In this document: piece by piece, positions 28,695 through 38,443 of the stretch
How positions within the stretch are numbered: the stretch's first letter is position 1
Layout: every line of letters begins with the position of its first letter
Assembly (NCBI RefSeq): GCF_009910675.1
Contig: NZ_RSEJ01000004.1
Location: forward strand, 232,854 to 296,853
Origin: Photobacterium alginatilyticum
GTDB lineage: Bacteria; Pseudomonadota; Gammaproteobacteria; Enterobacterales; Vibrionaceae
Length of the DNA: 64,000 nt
Direction: 5' to 3'
Translations under genes and position numbers: made by a program
Notes under the pieces: generated by a model
What the model saw: only the letters and a program-made list of their open reading frames with translations
Told to the model about the DNA's origin: nothing
The model's database searches: none

Positions 28695-30239
28695 ATGGCC
28701 AAGCCGCTAATCGCCAATAATAAACCCGCCAAAGTCAGCCTTGAAAAAGGTCAGGAATACTACTTTTGCCGATGCGGCCGTTCAACAAAACAGCCCTTCT
28801 GTGATGGTTCCCATAAAGGTACCGGCATCACACCACTCCCCTTTAAAGCCGAGCAAAGTAGCGAAGAGTACTTGTGTGCCTGTAAGCACACCGGAAACGC
28901 CCCGTTCTGCGATGGTACTCATAAACAGTTTAGTGGCTCTGACGTCGGAAAGGAGGGTCCCGGGGTAACCGCAACCAAGGATGAAATGCCAGTAGCCTCT
29001 GCCACGAAGGAAGAACCCACTGTCGCTTTAATCCATCAGCTCGCCCGGGAAGGATTATCGCAGATGGGACATCACGGACCTATGACAGCCATGGGAGTAC
29101 CGCGCTATCAGCTTCCTGACTGGAATGATATTCAAATCATGGTGGCTCAAATGGCTACCAAGCCGCTGCTTGAAAATGCCAAGGTTGGCAAAGAGCTGGT
29201 CATTGGTCCCAAAGCAAAACGTCCACTGCTGCTTGATATTCCCCTGCTTGTCTCTGATATGAGCTACGGGGCACTATCCGAGGAAGCCAAAACAGCCTTA
29301 GCCATGGGAGCTGAGATGGCCGGTACGGGTATCTGCTCGGGAGAAGGCGGTATGCTTGCAGAGGAACAACAGGCCAACAGCCGATACTTCTATGAACTCG
29401 CCAGTGCCAAATTTGGCTATCACGAAGGGCTGCTAAAAAAGGTACAGGCCTTCCACTTCAAAGGGGGACAAGGTGCAAAAACCGGTACGGGAGGCCACCT
29501 GCCTGCAGCTAAGAACACAGGAAAAATCGCCAAGACGCGTTGCTTGAAGGAAGGTACAGACGCTGTTTCTCCCCCAACATTTACCGATTTAAAAACCGTG
29601 TCCGACTTCGCCGAGTTTGCCGACAATGTCCGTGAGATAACCGGCGGGATCCCAATCGGCTTCAAGCTCAGCGCCAACCACATCGAGCGTGATATGGGCT
29701 TTGCCCTTGAGGCAGGAGCCGACTACATCATCCTCGACGGCCGCGGAGGCGGTACCGGCGCAGCACCTCAAATATTTCGGGATCATATCAGCGTCCCCAC
29801 TATCCCAGCCCTTGCCAGAGCACGGTATTTTCTCGACAGAACTGGTATGTCTGATCAGGTCACACTCATTATTACCGGTGGTCTGCGTGTACCTGCCGAT
29901 TTCGTTAAAGCCCTGGCGCTTGGTGCCGACGGCATCGCCATCGCCAACAGCGCTATGCAGTCTATTGGCTGCGTAGCTGCGCGAATCTGTAACACCAACA
30001 ACTGTCCGGCAGGCATTGCGACACAAAAAGAAGACCTTCGCCAGAAATTAAATCCCGACAAGGCAGCCAAACAGCTCGCTAATTTTCTTACTGCCTCCAC
30101 TGAACTCATGCAAGTGATGGCCAGAGCATGCGGACACTCCCATCTCAACGAATTCAATAAAGATGATCTGGCTACCTGGCACCATGAAATGGCTCGACTC
30201 GCTGGCATTGAATATTCCGGCTTTAAGCAACGCGAATAA
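28695..30239 (+). CDS. dual CDGSH iron-sulfur / glutamate-synthase-like FMN protein
   Basis: A 514-residue fusion. Residues 20-80 hold two CDGSH-type 2Fe-2S motifs: C25-x-C27 with C36-DGSH40, and C61-x-C63 with C72-DGTH76. Residues 110-510 form the FMN-binding glutamate synthase (GltB central) barrel with LLVSDMSYGALSEEAKTAL, GEGGMLAEE, KGGQGAKTGTGGHLPA and RICNTNNCPAGIATQ, the last carrying cysteines that bind a 3Fe-4S cluster in GltB. The glutamine amidotransferase domain is absent. It may be a redox enzyme or electron carrier whose substrate is not glutamine. AAGGAG precedes the ATG. The physiological role of this architecture is not established. Confidence 0.88.
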   Translation: MAKPLIANNKPAKVSLEKGQEYYFCRCGRSTKQPFCDGSHKGTGITPLPFKAEQSSEEYLCACKHTGNAPFCDGTHKQFSGSDVGKEGPGVTATKDEMPVASATKEEPTVALIHQLAREGLSQMGHHGPMTAMGVPRYQLPDWNDIQIMVAQMATKPLLENAKVGKELVIGPKAKRPLLLDIPLLVSDMSYGALSEEAKTALAMGAEMAGTGICSGEGGMLAEEQQANSRYFYELASAKFGYHEGLLKKVQAFHFKGGQGAKTGTGGHLPAAKNTGKIAKTRCLKEGTDAVSPPTFTDLKTVSDFAEFADNVREITGGIPIGFKLSANHIERDMGFALEAGADYIILDGRGGGTGAAPQIFRDHISVPTIPALARARYFLDRTGMSDQVTLIITGGLRVPADFVKALALGADGIAIANSAMQSIGCVAARICNTNNCPAGIATQKEDLRQKLNPDKAAKQLANFLTASTELMQVMARACGHSHLNEFNKDDLATWHHEMARLAGIEYSGFKQRE

Positions 30240-30369
30240 CAAGGCAACGGTTCTGCGAAATACTACTAACCTATTATAGTTAAAAGAATATACCTTGATA
30301 TTCTGATATGCTGGTTTCAGAGCAAACGGCCATGCTCTATATTGCTCACTCTCAAAAAAGGACTTTAAA

Positions 30370-30909
30370 ATGCTTAAAGCTGATAATACTGCCCTCGTCA
30401 TTGTTGATGTCCAAGGGAAGCTGGCCCAGATAATGGATCAGAAAGATGCGCTGTTCAGTAACCTCGAGGCCATTGTCCGAGGTGCCAAGATCCTTGAACT
30501 ACCAATTGTATGGGTTGAACAGATCCCAGATAAACTGGGTCCGACGATTCCGCAAATTGCCGATCAATTGCATGACCACCAGCCTATCGCCAAAAATAGC
30601 TTCAGCTGTTACAAGTCTTCTGCCTTTGTCGAAGCGCTGGCTGAAACGCATTGCCAGAACGTTATTGTTGTTGGCATTGAAGCGCACATCTGTGTTTATC
30701 AGACCGTTCTTGAAATGCTCAGCGCAGGCTTCCATGTCGAAGTGATCACCGATGCTGTGTCATCACGAGACCCGCAGAACAAACAAGTGGCCTTGAACAA
30801 ACTTCAGCATGCAGGTGCAGAGCTGTCGTGTACAGAAATGGTACTGTTTGAGCTTCAGGAAATCGCCGAGGGCGAACGTTTCAAGCAAATCCTGAGTATT
30901 ATCAAGTAA
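30370..30909 (+). CDS. isochorismatase-family hydrolase
   Basis: A complete 179-residue cysteine hydrolase of the isochorismatase/nicotinamidase superfamily. The catalytic triad is visible as Asp13 (ALVIVDVQG), Lys75 (IAKNSFS) and Cys108 (VGIEAHICVYQT). The closest group by pattern is the YcaC-like family, whose substrates are largely unknown. It lies 130 bases after the CDGSH fusion gene on the same strand and may share its transcript. It ends before a terminator hairpin. Confidence 0.88.
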   Translation: MLKADNTALVIVDVQGKLAQIMDQKDALFSNLEAIVRGAKILELPIVWVEQIPDKLGPTIPQIADQLHDHQPIAKNSFSCYKSSAFVEALAETHCQNVIVVGIEAHICVYQTVLEMLSAGFHVEVITDAVSSRDPQNKQVALNKLQHAGAELSCTEMVLFELQEIAEGERFKQILSIIK

Positions 30910-30925
30910 CCTCTTTTTATAGCAA

Positions 30926-30951
30926 AAAGCCGATGGTTTCCCAACGGCTTT
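30926..30951 (+). terminator. terminator after the isochorismatase-family gene
   Basis: AAAGCCG and CGGCTTT pair around a twelve-base loop 17 bases after the stop codon. It could act in both directions, since the next gene converges. Confidence 0.6.
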
Positions 30952-30994
30952 CAATCTATGCATTCAGCCTTGTTATGACTGTTCTAATCTGTCG

Positions 30995-31756
30995 TTAATA
31001 GCCTACCCCAGCGCAGTATGACGAGATAAAGATCAAGCCCAGGGCAAACGTCATCACATGTAGAACAGGCTTACTTTTCGTCAAAGTCGGCATCAACCAC
31101 ACACCAACCGCAGCTAACAGCAACCCTAAGCTCAGAACATGTGCGATGAACGGTGATAACTCATTGTATGCTTCAGCACGGCTCGCAAGATCAGCAAGCT
31201 GGGAAATACCAGTAAAGAGGCAGACTACGGCAATGACACTACCTAACAAAGGCAAGTAACGGTTAACCTCTTCGACTTTGTGATCTGCCCTAATCAATGC
31301 AGTATGGGCAAGCAAGATTCCACCGCATAATGTTGTCGCAATAAAATGAACAGCCACCAACCACTGTTCGCTACGCTCTATCAAACCATGGCCGAAATAA
31401 AGGAAACCACTTATTAGAACAACTGCAAGCATCCCCTTTCTGATACCATCACTACCAACAAGGGCTTTCTCGGCAAACCAGTAAAGCAAGGCAAGTACGA
31501 AGAATACGGTTGTCATCAGCGCTTCAACACTGAAGCTGTATACCGAATGGGTATTAGACATCATCAAATTGATTTCGCGTAGGATCAACGAAGCAAATAG
31601 TAACATCCAGAGTAATGGCATCGTTTTATGCAGACGATCGCTTTGACCAAAACACAACTTTCCGCTGAAAATCACCAGGCCCAAGACAATGAAAGATCCA
31701 ATAGAAAGCTGAGCAAACACACTGGATAAAATAAATGGCCAATCAAACCAAGCCAT
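30995..31756 (-). CDS. DmsC-like eight-helix membrane protein
   Basis: A 253-residue membrane protein with about eight hydrophobic helices. The N-terminus MAWFDWPFILSSVFAQLSIGSFIVLG resembles the start of DmsC, the quinol-oxidising membrane anchor of DMSO-reductase-type molybdoenzymes. Such anchors work with a catalytic Mo subunit and a four-cluster ferredoxin subunit. Neither lies beside this gene, although a molybdopterin formate dehydrogenase fusion is 2.5 kb away. It may be an orphan anchor. The DmsC assignment is moderate because these proteins diverge rapidly. Confidence 0.65.
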   Translation of the reverse strand: MAWFDWPFILSSVFAQLSIGSFIVLGLVIFSGKLCFGQSDRLHKTMPLLWMLLFASLILREINLMMSNTHSVYSFSVEALMTTVFFVLALLYWFAEKALVGSDGIRKGMLAVVLISGFLYFGHGLIERSEQWLVAVHFIATTLCGGILLAHTALIRADHKVEEVNRYLPLLGSVIAVVCLFTGISQLADLASRAEAYNELSPFIAHVLSLGLLLAAVGVWLMPTLTKSKPVLHVMTFALGLIFISSYCAGVGY

Positions 31757-32173
31757 GATCTACCTCTTCAATCTGACCCCTGTTTCGCCACAGGATGTTC
31801 AGAGATTATATGGAGTAATGAAAGCCGCGTATTGTGCCTGAAGCCGAACCGATGTGCCAGAATTGATAGTGTTAAGCGCATAGCTCAATACCTAAATCGT
31901 CAGGCAATCATGGGCAGACTCACAACAAAAGAATTTGCTTCAAGAAATAAGCATCATAAGATACTGCTCTGATCACAGGTTTGAGGCCTGACCATCAATT
32001 TTCAGACAAAAAATATCGGTTAGTTGTTGACTAAAATCCCAACTATCCGCTATCTTATTTTTAGAGAAAAAATAAGTATCATTAAATTTGTACATTACGG
32101 TTGGAAGCGAAGAGGCCGCATTACTTTGCCACTCACTTCTGGAATTGAACAGATTAATTATTCAGAGACGCCT
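31757..32173. other. intergenic region upstream of nagA
   Basis: About 417 bases between divergent genes. The nagA reading frame extends back to 32024 without a usable start. A near-palindrome TTATTTTTAGAG followed by AAAAAATAA at 32055-32075 is the only notable element. Confidence 0.5.
32055..32075. promoter_or_regulatory. candidate NagC-type operator upstream of nagA
   Basis: A 21-base near-palindrome with TTATTTTT and AAAAAATAA arms around AGAG. NagC and Mlc sites consist of A/T-rich TTATTT...AAATAA arms around a short centre. It lies about 100 bases before the nagA start. NagC represses amino-sugar genes and is released by GlcNAc-6-phosphate. Confidence 0.45.
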
Positions 32174-33298
32174 ATGTTTGCAATAACTCACGTTGATGTA
32201 TTTGATGGCAGTAGCATCCTTACTAATCAAGCCATACTTGTTGAAGGTGACACAATTCAAGCCGTTGTCCCGATGAATCACGCATCATTACCTCAAGAGA
32301 CCTACGATGGTAGTGGGTTAACAGCAACAGCCGGATTTATTGATATTCAGTTGAACGGTTGTGGCGGTGTTCTGCTCAACACTGATATCCGCAAAGAAAC
32401 GCTGAATATCATGAACCAGACCAACCTGCAGAACGGCACCACCCAGTATTTACCTACCTTCATTACTAGCGGTAACGACGCAATGCGTCAGGTCATCGAT
32501 ATGGTTGGTGATATTGATAACAGAGCATCTGAAGGGATCCTTGGGCTGCACCTTGAAGGGCCCTTTATCAGTAAAGAGAAAAAAGGCGCTCACGATCCTA
32601 TCCATATTCGTCACCTTGACGAAATGACCGCCTACTACCTGGCTGACCACGCCGATAAAATCAAAGTGATCACTCTGGCACCTGAAAACACCTCCCAATC
32701 TGTCATCGACATTCTCACTGAGGCGGGTATTACTGTCTCTCTCGGCCATACCAATGCCACTTACAAACAGCTTAATGAGAAGCACGGTATTACCATGGCA
32801 ACTCATTTGTACAATGCTATGAGCCCGCTTGGGTCACGCGAGCCCGGTGTGGTCGGATACGTATTCGATAAAAAGCCGCATGCCGGCATCATTGTCGACG
32901 GCATTCACTCTGATTTTGCTTCTGTGCGTATTGCCCATGAGATCATGGGAGAGAACCTGTTTATGGTCACCGATGCTGTTACCCCTGCCGGAACAGACAT
33001 GACGGAATACGATATGGCCGGAACCAAAGGCTATGTCACCAACGGAAAGTGCCACTATGAAGACGGAACAATAGCAGGTGCTGCAATCACGATGATTGAA
33101 GGAGTGCAAAACCTAATCAATCATGTTGGAGTTAGCAGAGAGGAAGCATTACGTATGGCCAGCCTCTATCCAGCCAAAGCCTTAAAGATTGATGACCACT
33201 ACGGTGTCATTGCCAAGGGCTACAAAGCAAATATCACCTTGCTGACGCCAAACAACGAAATTCACAGCGTGTATCAGATGGGTACCAAGCGCATTTGA
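32174..33298 (+). CDS. nagA: N-acetylglucosamine-6-phosphate deacetylase
   Basis: About 374 residues from ATG at 32174 (MFAITHVDVFDGS), the normal N-terminus; earlier codons in the frame do not fit the family. It removes acetate from GlcNAc-6-phosphate to give glucosamine-6-phosphate in chitin and amino-sugar use. Metal and catalytic residues of this amidohydrolase are visible in GLHLEGPFIS, LGHTNATYKQ, TMATHLYNAMSPLGSREPG and FMVTDAVTPAG. No nagB or nagE is adjacent, so this copy is transcribed alone and may be a second nagA in the genome. A strong bidirectional terminator follows. Confidence 0.95.
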   Translation: MFAITHVDVFDGSSILTNQAILVEGDTIQAVVPMNHASLPQETYDGSGLTATAGFIDIQLNGCGGVLLNTDIRKETLNIMNQTNLQNGTTQYLPTFITSGNDAMRQVIDMVGDIDNRASEGILGLHLEGPFISKEKKGAHDPIHIRHLDEMTAYYLADHADKIKVITLAPENTSQSVIDILTEAGITVSLGHTNATYKQLNEKHGITMATHLYNAMSPLGSREPGVVGYVFDKKPHAGIIVDGIHSDFASVRIAHEIMGENLFMVTDAVTPAGTDMTEYDMAGTKGYVTNGKCHYEDGTIAGAAITMIEGVQNLINHVGVSREEALRMASLYPAKALKIDDHYGVIAKGYKANITLLTPNNEIHSVYQMGTKRI

Positions 33299-33340
33299 TA
33301 GGCAGTGTGAATCAATAAACCCTCAAATATAACAAACATA

Positions 33341-33369
33341 AAAAAAGCGAGCCTTTAGCTCGCTTTTTT
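33341..33369. terminator. bidirectional terminator
   Basis: AAAAAAGCGAGC and GCTCGCTTTTTT pair around CTTTA. The run of A before and T after lets it serve nagA and the convergent gene at 33384. Confidence 0.9.
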
Positions 33370-33383
33370 ACTGAATGCTGCAA

Positions 33384-33767
33384 TTAAGCTGTTTTCGCTT
33401 TTAACTTGTTTGCCTCAGTGGCTGCCGTAGCTCTGGCCATCTGAAACTCACGCAGTTTTGAGTAGAGGTAAGTGACCACAATTGAAAAGAACAAATACGA
33501 CAGAGCAAAAACAATTGGTGAGTTAATCACGTTCGCTTCCAGGCCCCACATAACGCCAGCTATAGTGACCGCCATTTTGGCCATCATCCCCATCAATAGC
33601 AGCAATAATGCAAGCTGTGGGTATCGAGTTGAGCAGCGAAATGCCAACCAGTAACCTGTACCTACTGCAACTGATGCAATACCTAACCCGGCCATAAATG
33701 AATGAAAATGTTCTCCAGAAAGCACGCCGCCTAAAGTCGACATTAGAAAAATCAGAGCGAACTTCAT
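33384..33767 (-). CDS. small four-helix membrane protein, unknown function
   Basis: About 127 residues from ATG at 33767 (MKFALIFLMSTLGGV), which follows AGGAGT at ideal spacing; 42 bases of upstream open frame are rejected. Four hydrophobic segments are visible, with a charged C-terminal tail (KLREFQMARATAATEANKLKAKTA). The small size and topology recall ATP-synthase-subunit-I-like proteins but no family motif is clear. It is single, with its terminator at 33341-33369. Confidence 0.65.
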   Translation of the reverse strand: MKFALIFLMSTLGGVLSGEHFHSFMAGLGIASVAVGTGYWLAFRCSTRYPQLALLLLLMGMMAKMAVTIAGVMWGLEANVINSPIVFALSYLFFSIVVTYLYSKLREFQMARATAATEANKLKAKTA

Positions 33768-33809
33768 ACATACTCCTCTAAAACGAATAAGAGAAAAACA
33801 ACCTTTCAA

Positions 33810-34291
33810 GGTTAATCATTGCTAACAGGGGTATTTTCCCATCTTTTGTTCAATAATCATACTTCCCCAAAAGAAGCCGAAACCTAAAAGAATGCTAAAA
33901 GCTTATTTTTTTACATCCTGTAACATGCTAAGAGCGCATTATTACAGGAATATTTCACAAAGAGTTAATTAATTGTTAAAAGCAGTGTTAATTGTAAGAA
34001 ATCTTTTCAAAAAGTTAATATTGAAATAAATCTTCTAGGAAAAACAAATTTCTTCCAAAAAAATCAGCAGGAGAATTTATCAACAGACCTAATTGGTTTA
34101 TTAAATATGGAATTTAAGATTTATCGAATGGATGTGTTGTTTGCGTGATTTTGGCGAGATTTATGCTTAAAAACCGTTCAATAATTGACCACCCGCGCTT
34201 CTAGTAGCTGACTACAGATAAAAAAAACACCCGACCAAGGCCGGGTGTTCGAACGTTAGAGCTAATGCTACAGAGCTGAGTTAAATCAGTT
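33810..34291. other. AT-rich intergenic region
   Basis: About 480 bases, very AT-rich, upstream of the small membrane protein and downstream of the formate dehydrogenase fusion. Only a terminator hairpin near 34226-34249 was recognised. No gene is supported. Confidence 0.5.
34226..34249 (-). terminator. terminator of the formate dehydrogenase fusion gene
   Basis: AACACCCG and CGGGTGTT pair around ACCAAGGC. Reading on the minus strand the stem is followed by a T-run (TTTTTT). Confidence 0.85.
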
Positions 34292-37200
34292 CTAGGCTAT
34301 CGCTGCTTCCAGTTTTTCAACTTTCACTGCCGCAACCTTGAACTCAGGGATCTTGGCGTGCGGATCCGTCGCTGTAATCGTCAACCGGTTTGCCGGTGAC
34401 TCAGCAAAGTGGAACGGCACGAATACAACGCCTGGTTGCATACGCTTAGTCACAAAAGCCGGCGTCTCTATACTCCCCCTTCGAGTCGATACACGTAGCA
34501 TCTCGCCATTACCGATACCCAAACGCTCTGCATCAGCCACAGAAATCATTGCACGCGGACCAGCCAGATTATCCAGCCCTTTAGTCTTACGTGTCATGGT
34601 TCCGGTGTGGAACTGCTCAAGCAGTCGCCCGGTTGTCAGGATTAATGGGTAGTCCTCATCCGGAAGCTCTGCCGCATAGCGGAACGGTATTGCAACCATT
34701 TCCCCTTTACCACGGATAAATGTCTCCTGGTGCATAACCCGGGTACCCGGATGCTGGGCATCTTTACAAGGCCACTGGATTCCGTCTCGGCCAACACGCT
34801 CCCAGTGAATACCGGCATATTGAGGTGTTACCTGACAGATCTCTTCGGTAATATCCTGCACAGATTCATATCCCCAGTCGCTACCCATCGCATTGGCAAT
34901 GCTCTGAATAATCCACCAGTCTTCCTTTGCCTCGCCAGGCGGGTTGATGGCCGGTGCGATACGCTGAACACGACGCTCGGTATTGGTAAAGTGCCCTGAC
35001 TTCTCGGCAAACGAGCATGACGGCAGAACAACATCGGCATACTGGGCGGTTTCGGTGAGGAAGATATCCTGTACGACGAGGAAGTCGAGCTGTTCCAGTG
35101 CCTCAATCACATGTGCCTGATTAGGATCGCTGAGTACAGGGTTCTCACCCATGACATATAAACCTCTCACCTCCTGATGGCAGGCGGCGTCGATTATTTC
35201 TGTCAGCGTCAAGCCCGATTCAGATGGCAAATCCGGTTTATTCCATGCCTTGGCAAACTTGCTGTGGACCTCGGGGTTATACACCTTCTGATAGCCCGGC
35301 AGGTTGTTCGGCAGAGCACCCATATCACACGCGCCCTGAACATTAGACTGACCACGAAGCGGGTTAATACCCCCGCCTTCAATACCAATGTTGCCACACA
35401 ATAGCTGCAAGTTGGCAATCGAACGAACGTTATCATGTCCTGTCGTATGCTGGGTGATCCCCATTGAGTAATACACGGCTGTTCTGTCCGCAGTACCGAT
35501 CATCTCGGCCATCTTGATAACATCAGCAGCACGAACGCCAGTGATCAGCTCGATCTTGTCCGGTGTATATTCATCACGCATCACTTCGGCTTTCAGTGCT
35601 TCGAAGCCTTCAACACGATCGGCAATGTATTGCTCGTCATGCCAGCCATTCTTGATGATCTGCTGCATAATGCCATTCATTAGCATTACGTCTGTTCCCG
35701 GACGATGAGCCACATAGAGCTGCGCATGTTCGGCAATATCGATCTTTTTCGGATCGGCAACAACAAGACGTGCTGTTCCGTTACGGATCGCCTGCTTAAT
35801 ATGCGATGCAATGATTGGGTGTGCCGAGGTAGTATCCGAGCCAATAATGAACACGACGTCCGAATGCTGGATGCTCGGAATATCATTGGTCATGGCTCCG
35901 CTACCGAGAGAGGCCTCTAACCCTGTTACCGTTGATGCATGACACAGACGGGCACAGTGATCGACGTTGTTTGTCTCCAGCTCGCGGCGAATAAACTTCT
36001 GGAAGGCATAGTTATCCTCATTGGTTGTTTTTGCCGATGAGAACCCTGCCAGTGCGTTGCCGCCATATTGAGACTTAATGCCACCAAGTTTCTCGGCAAC
36101 CAACGTTAACGCTTCATCCCAGCTTGCTGGCTGCAACTCGCCATCCTTACGGATCAGCGGAGTGTTCAGTCGCTCTTCGCTCTGGATAAAGTCAAAGCCG
36201 AAGCGACCTTTAACACACAACATACCCTGATTGACCGGTGAATCCTTGGCACCCTGTACATATCGAATTTTGTTGGTGATCTCATCAACAAACATGGTGA
36301 CCTTACAGCCCACCCCGCAATAGGTACAAATCGTATCGACCGGTTTTAGCATTTCAATTCGGCCTTGCGATTTGTCCCGGCTATCAACCAGCGCACCAGT
36401 CGGACATACCTGAACACAGGCTCCGCATTGCACACAGTTTGAGTCGCCCATACTATAACCGTTATCAAAGCCCGGACGACATTCCGGACGTTTGGCACTG
36501 CTGCCATCACTATCTTTCATGAAGCTAAGCGCGCCATGGACTGCCTGCTCATTACAGGCCTCGACACACTGACCACAGCTGATACAGCGGTTAGCATCAA
36601 AGACAATAAACTCTGAGCTATCATCAACACTGAACTTCTGACAGCTGCCCAAATCCAGATCTTTGTTCTCTACCTTATATTCGGTGGCATAATCACGAAG
36701 GCTACAATCGGTATTGGCCTGGCACCCACACTCAAGGCAGCGCTCGGCTTCCCGAATAGCGTCTTCGTTCATAAAGCCAGTTTCTACTTCGGCAAAGCTA
36801 AGTTCACGCTCTTTGGTACTCAGCTCCGGCATGACAGAACGCATAACTTTTTTGATCCCGGCGAACTGCTGAGGGTCAACCTGCTTCACCTTAGGTGCCT
36901 TCTGGGAATTGAACGGCTTGACCGGGATCTTTTCCATATCGCCATTGAAGAAGCGGTCTATAGACTCAGCAGCAATGCGTCCGTCGGCCACTGCCTCGAT
37001 GGCCGTAGCCGGTCCGCGACGGAAATCACCGATACTGAAAATATTTTCCAACCCGGAGTGCATCGTATCCGGATCCGACTCCTGAGTGAGCCAGCGGGTA
37101 ACAGGCAGTTCAATATCGTCATTTTCAAGAAACGCCAAATCTGGTTTCTGTGAAACTGCCGCAATTACCGTATCAAAATCTTCGGTGAAGTATTCGCCAG

Positions 37201-38443
37201 TAGCCTCAGGACGTCGGCGACCCGAGGCATCAGGCTCACCCAATGCCATCTTCTCAAGCTTTATCTCGCAAACGCGGCCGCTTGTATCAGCAATATTCTC
37301 GACGGGATTGGTCAGGAAGTGGAATTTAACGCCTTCATGCTCTGCTTCAAGGATTTCATAATCTTCAGCAGGCATCTCATCACGGGTTCGACGGTAGATC
37401 AGTGTGGTATCTGCCCCATCACGGACAGCTGTTCGTGCACAGTCTATCGCGGTATTACCGCCACCAATTACAGCGACTTTTTTGCCTGTCGTATACTGGT
37501 GTCCGGTGACATAGTCTTTTAGATAATCGACACCAAGGTAACAGCCATCAAGCTCACTACCGGTATAGTTCATCTCGACAGCTTTTGATGCGCCAACTGC
37601 CAGGCAGACGGCATCATAGTCGTTAGCAAGCTCGGATAAGAGGAAGTCTTTACCCAGCACTTTGCCGGTTTCAACCTGCATACCGTTTCGGCACATCAGC
37701 TCGATTTCTTTGTCCAGTATCGCCTTCGGTAAGCGGTACTCTGGAATACCGTAACGTAGCCAGCCACCAGCATGAGGCATCGACTCAAACACAGTGACGT
37801 TGTAACCTTCATTACTAAGGTAGTAACCACAGGTTAATCCGCCGGGTCCGCTACCAATAATCGCAATAGATTTGCCTTTGGCAGGTTTTACTTCAGGAAC
37901 ATATTGTTCCTGTGCTTCCAAGTCAGCATCCGCTGCATGACGCTTTAGCTGTCTGATAGCCAGTGGCTCGTCAACAAGCCCTCGACGGCATTCCGTTTCG
38001 CAGAATGCCGGGCAGACACGACCGATAGAGAGCGGCATTGGCAAAGTGCGCTTGATTACTTCGACCGCTTTTTGATGATCATTCTGAGAGATATGATAAA
38101 GATAAGACTGAATATCAACCCCGGCCGGACAAGCCGTCTGACACGGTGCCTCACAGTCTGCGTAGTGATCAGACAAAATGCGATTCAATGCTTTTTTGCG
38201 CGCAGCAGATAATGCATCACTCTTCGTAGTAACATTCATCCCCTCGCTAGGATGAATTTCGCATGCGCGCTTTGTGCCCTGTCCTTCGACTTCAACTACG
38301 CATAATTCACAAGGAACTTTTTCACCGTTTTTATTTAAGCCACATAGAGATGGAATATCAATTTGGCATTGTGTAGCGGCTTCAAGCAATGTTTGTTGAC
38401 CATCAACAACCACGGCCTGTCCGTCTATTGTGACATTTATCAT
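34292..38443 (-). CDS. GltD-like / ferredoxin / formate dehydrogenase alpha fusion
   Basis: A 1383-residue iron-sulfur molybdoflavoprotein. Residues 1-75 carry a 2Fe-2S ferredoxin-like domain (C34, C45, C48, C61). Residues 90-500 are a GltD-like NAD(P)H-dependent oxidoreductase, with clusters at C97/C101/C105 and C144/C148/C152, FAD site GSGPGG at 197-202 and nucleotide site VIGGGNTA near 327. Two 4Fe-4S motifs follow (C620-C630 and C670-C680). Residues 700-1383 are the molybdopterin formate dehydrogenase part, with 4Fe-4S C706/C709/C713/C743 and the Mo-ligand cysteine at 834 (ARLCHAS) where Escherichia coli FdhF has selenocysteine. A single chain could couple formate oxidation to NAD(P) reduction. 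Its in vivo direction is unknown. Confidence 0.92.
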   Translation of the reverse strand: MINVTIDGQAVVVDGQQTLLEAATQCQIDIPSLCGLNKNGEKVPCELCVVEVEGQGTKRACEIHPSEGMNVTTKSDALSAARKKALNRILSDHYADCEAPCQTACPAGVDIQSYLYHISQNDHQKAVEVIKRTLPMPLSIGRVCPAFCETECRRGLVDEPLAIRQLKRHAADADLEAQEQYVPEVKPAKGKSIAIIGSGPGGLTCGYYLSNEGYNVTVFESMPHAGGWLRYGIPEYRLPKAILDKEIELMCRNGMQVETGKVLGKDFLLSELANDYDAVCLAVGASKAVEMNYTGSELDGCYLGVDYLKDYVTGHQYTTGKKVAVIGGGNTAIDCARTAVRDGADTTLIYRRTRDEMPAEDYEILEAEHEGVKFHFLTNPVENIADTSGRVCEIKLEKMALGEPDASGRRRPEATGEYFTEDFDTVIAAVSQKPDLAFLENDDIELPVTRWLTQESDPDTMHSGLENIFSIGDFRRGPATAIEAVADGRIAAESIDRFFNGDMEKIPVKPFNSQKAPKVKQVDPQQFAGIKKVMRSVMPELSTKERELSFAEVETGFMNEDAIREAERCLECGCQANTDCSLRDYATEYKVENKDLDLGSCQKFSVDDSSEFIVFDANRCISCGQCVEACNEQAVHGALSFMKDSDGSSAKRPECRPGFDNGYSMGDSNCVQCGACVQVCPTGALVDSRDKSQGRIEMLKPVDTICTYCGVGCKVTMFVDEITNKIRYVQGAKDSPVNQGMLCVKGRFGFDFIQSEERLNTPLIRKDGELQPASWDEALTLVAEKLGGIKSQYGGNALAGFSSAKTTNEDNYAFQKFIRRELETNNVDHCARLCHASTVTGLEASLGSGAMTNDIPSIQHSDVVFIIGSDTTSAHPIIASHIKQAIRNGTARLVVADPKKIDIAEHAQLYVAHRPGTDVMLMNGIMQQIIKNGWHDEQYIADRVEGFEALKAEVMRDEYTPDKIELITGVRAADVIKMAEMIGTADRTAVYYSMGITQHTTGHDNVRSIANLQLLCGNIGIEGGGINPLRGQSNVQGACDMGALPNNLPGYQKVYNPEVHSKFAKAWNKPDLPSESGLTLTEIIDAACHQEVRGLYVMGENPVLSDPNQAHVIEALEQLDFLVVQDIFLTETAQYADVVLPSCSFAEKSGHFTNTERRVQRIAPAINPPGEAKEDWWIIQSIANAMGSDWGYESVQDITEEICQVTPQYAGIHWERVGRDGIQWPCKDAQHPGTRVMHQETFIRGKGEMVAIPFRYAAELPDEDYPLILTTGRLLEQFHTGTMTRKTKGLDNLAGPRAMISVADAERLGIGNGEMLRVSTRRGSIETPAFVTKRMQPGVVFVPFHFAESPANRLTITATDPHAKIPEFKVAAVKVEKLEAAIA

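Noticed and set aside
32024..32173. N-terminal extension of NagA
   Set aside because: The added 50 residues do not match NagA proteins and would place the NagC-like site inside the coding region.
34292..38443. Selenocysteine at the formate dehydrogenase active site
   Set aside because: The Mo-ligand position is an ordinary cysteine codon in ARLCHAS and there is no in-frame TGA, so no selenocysteine insertion is needed.
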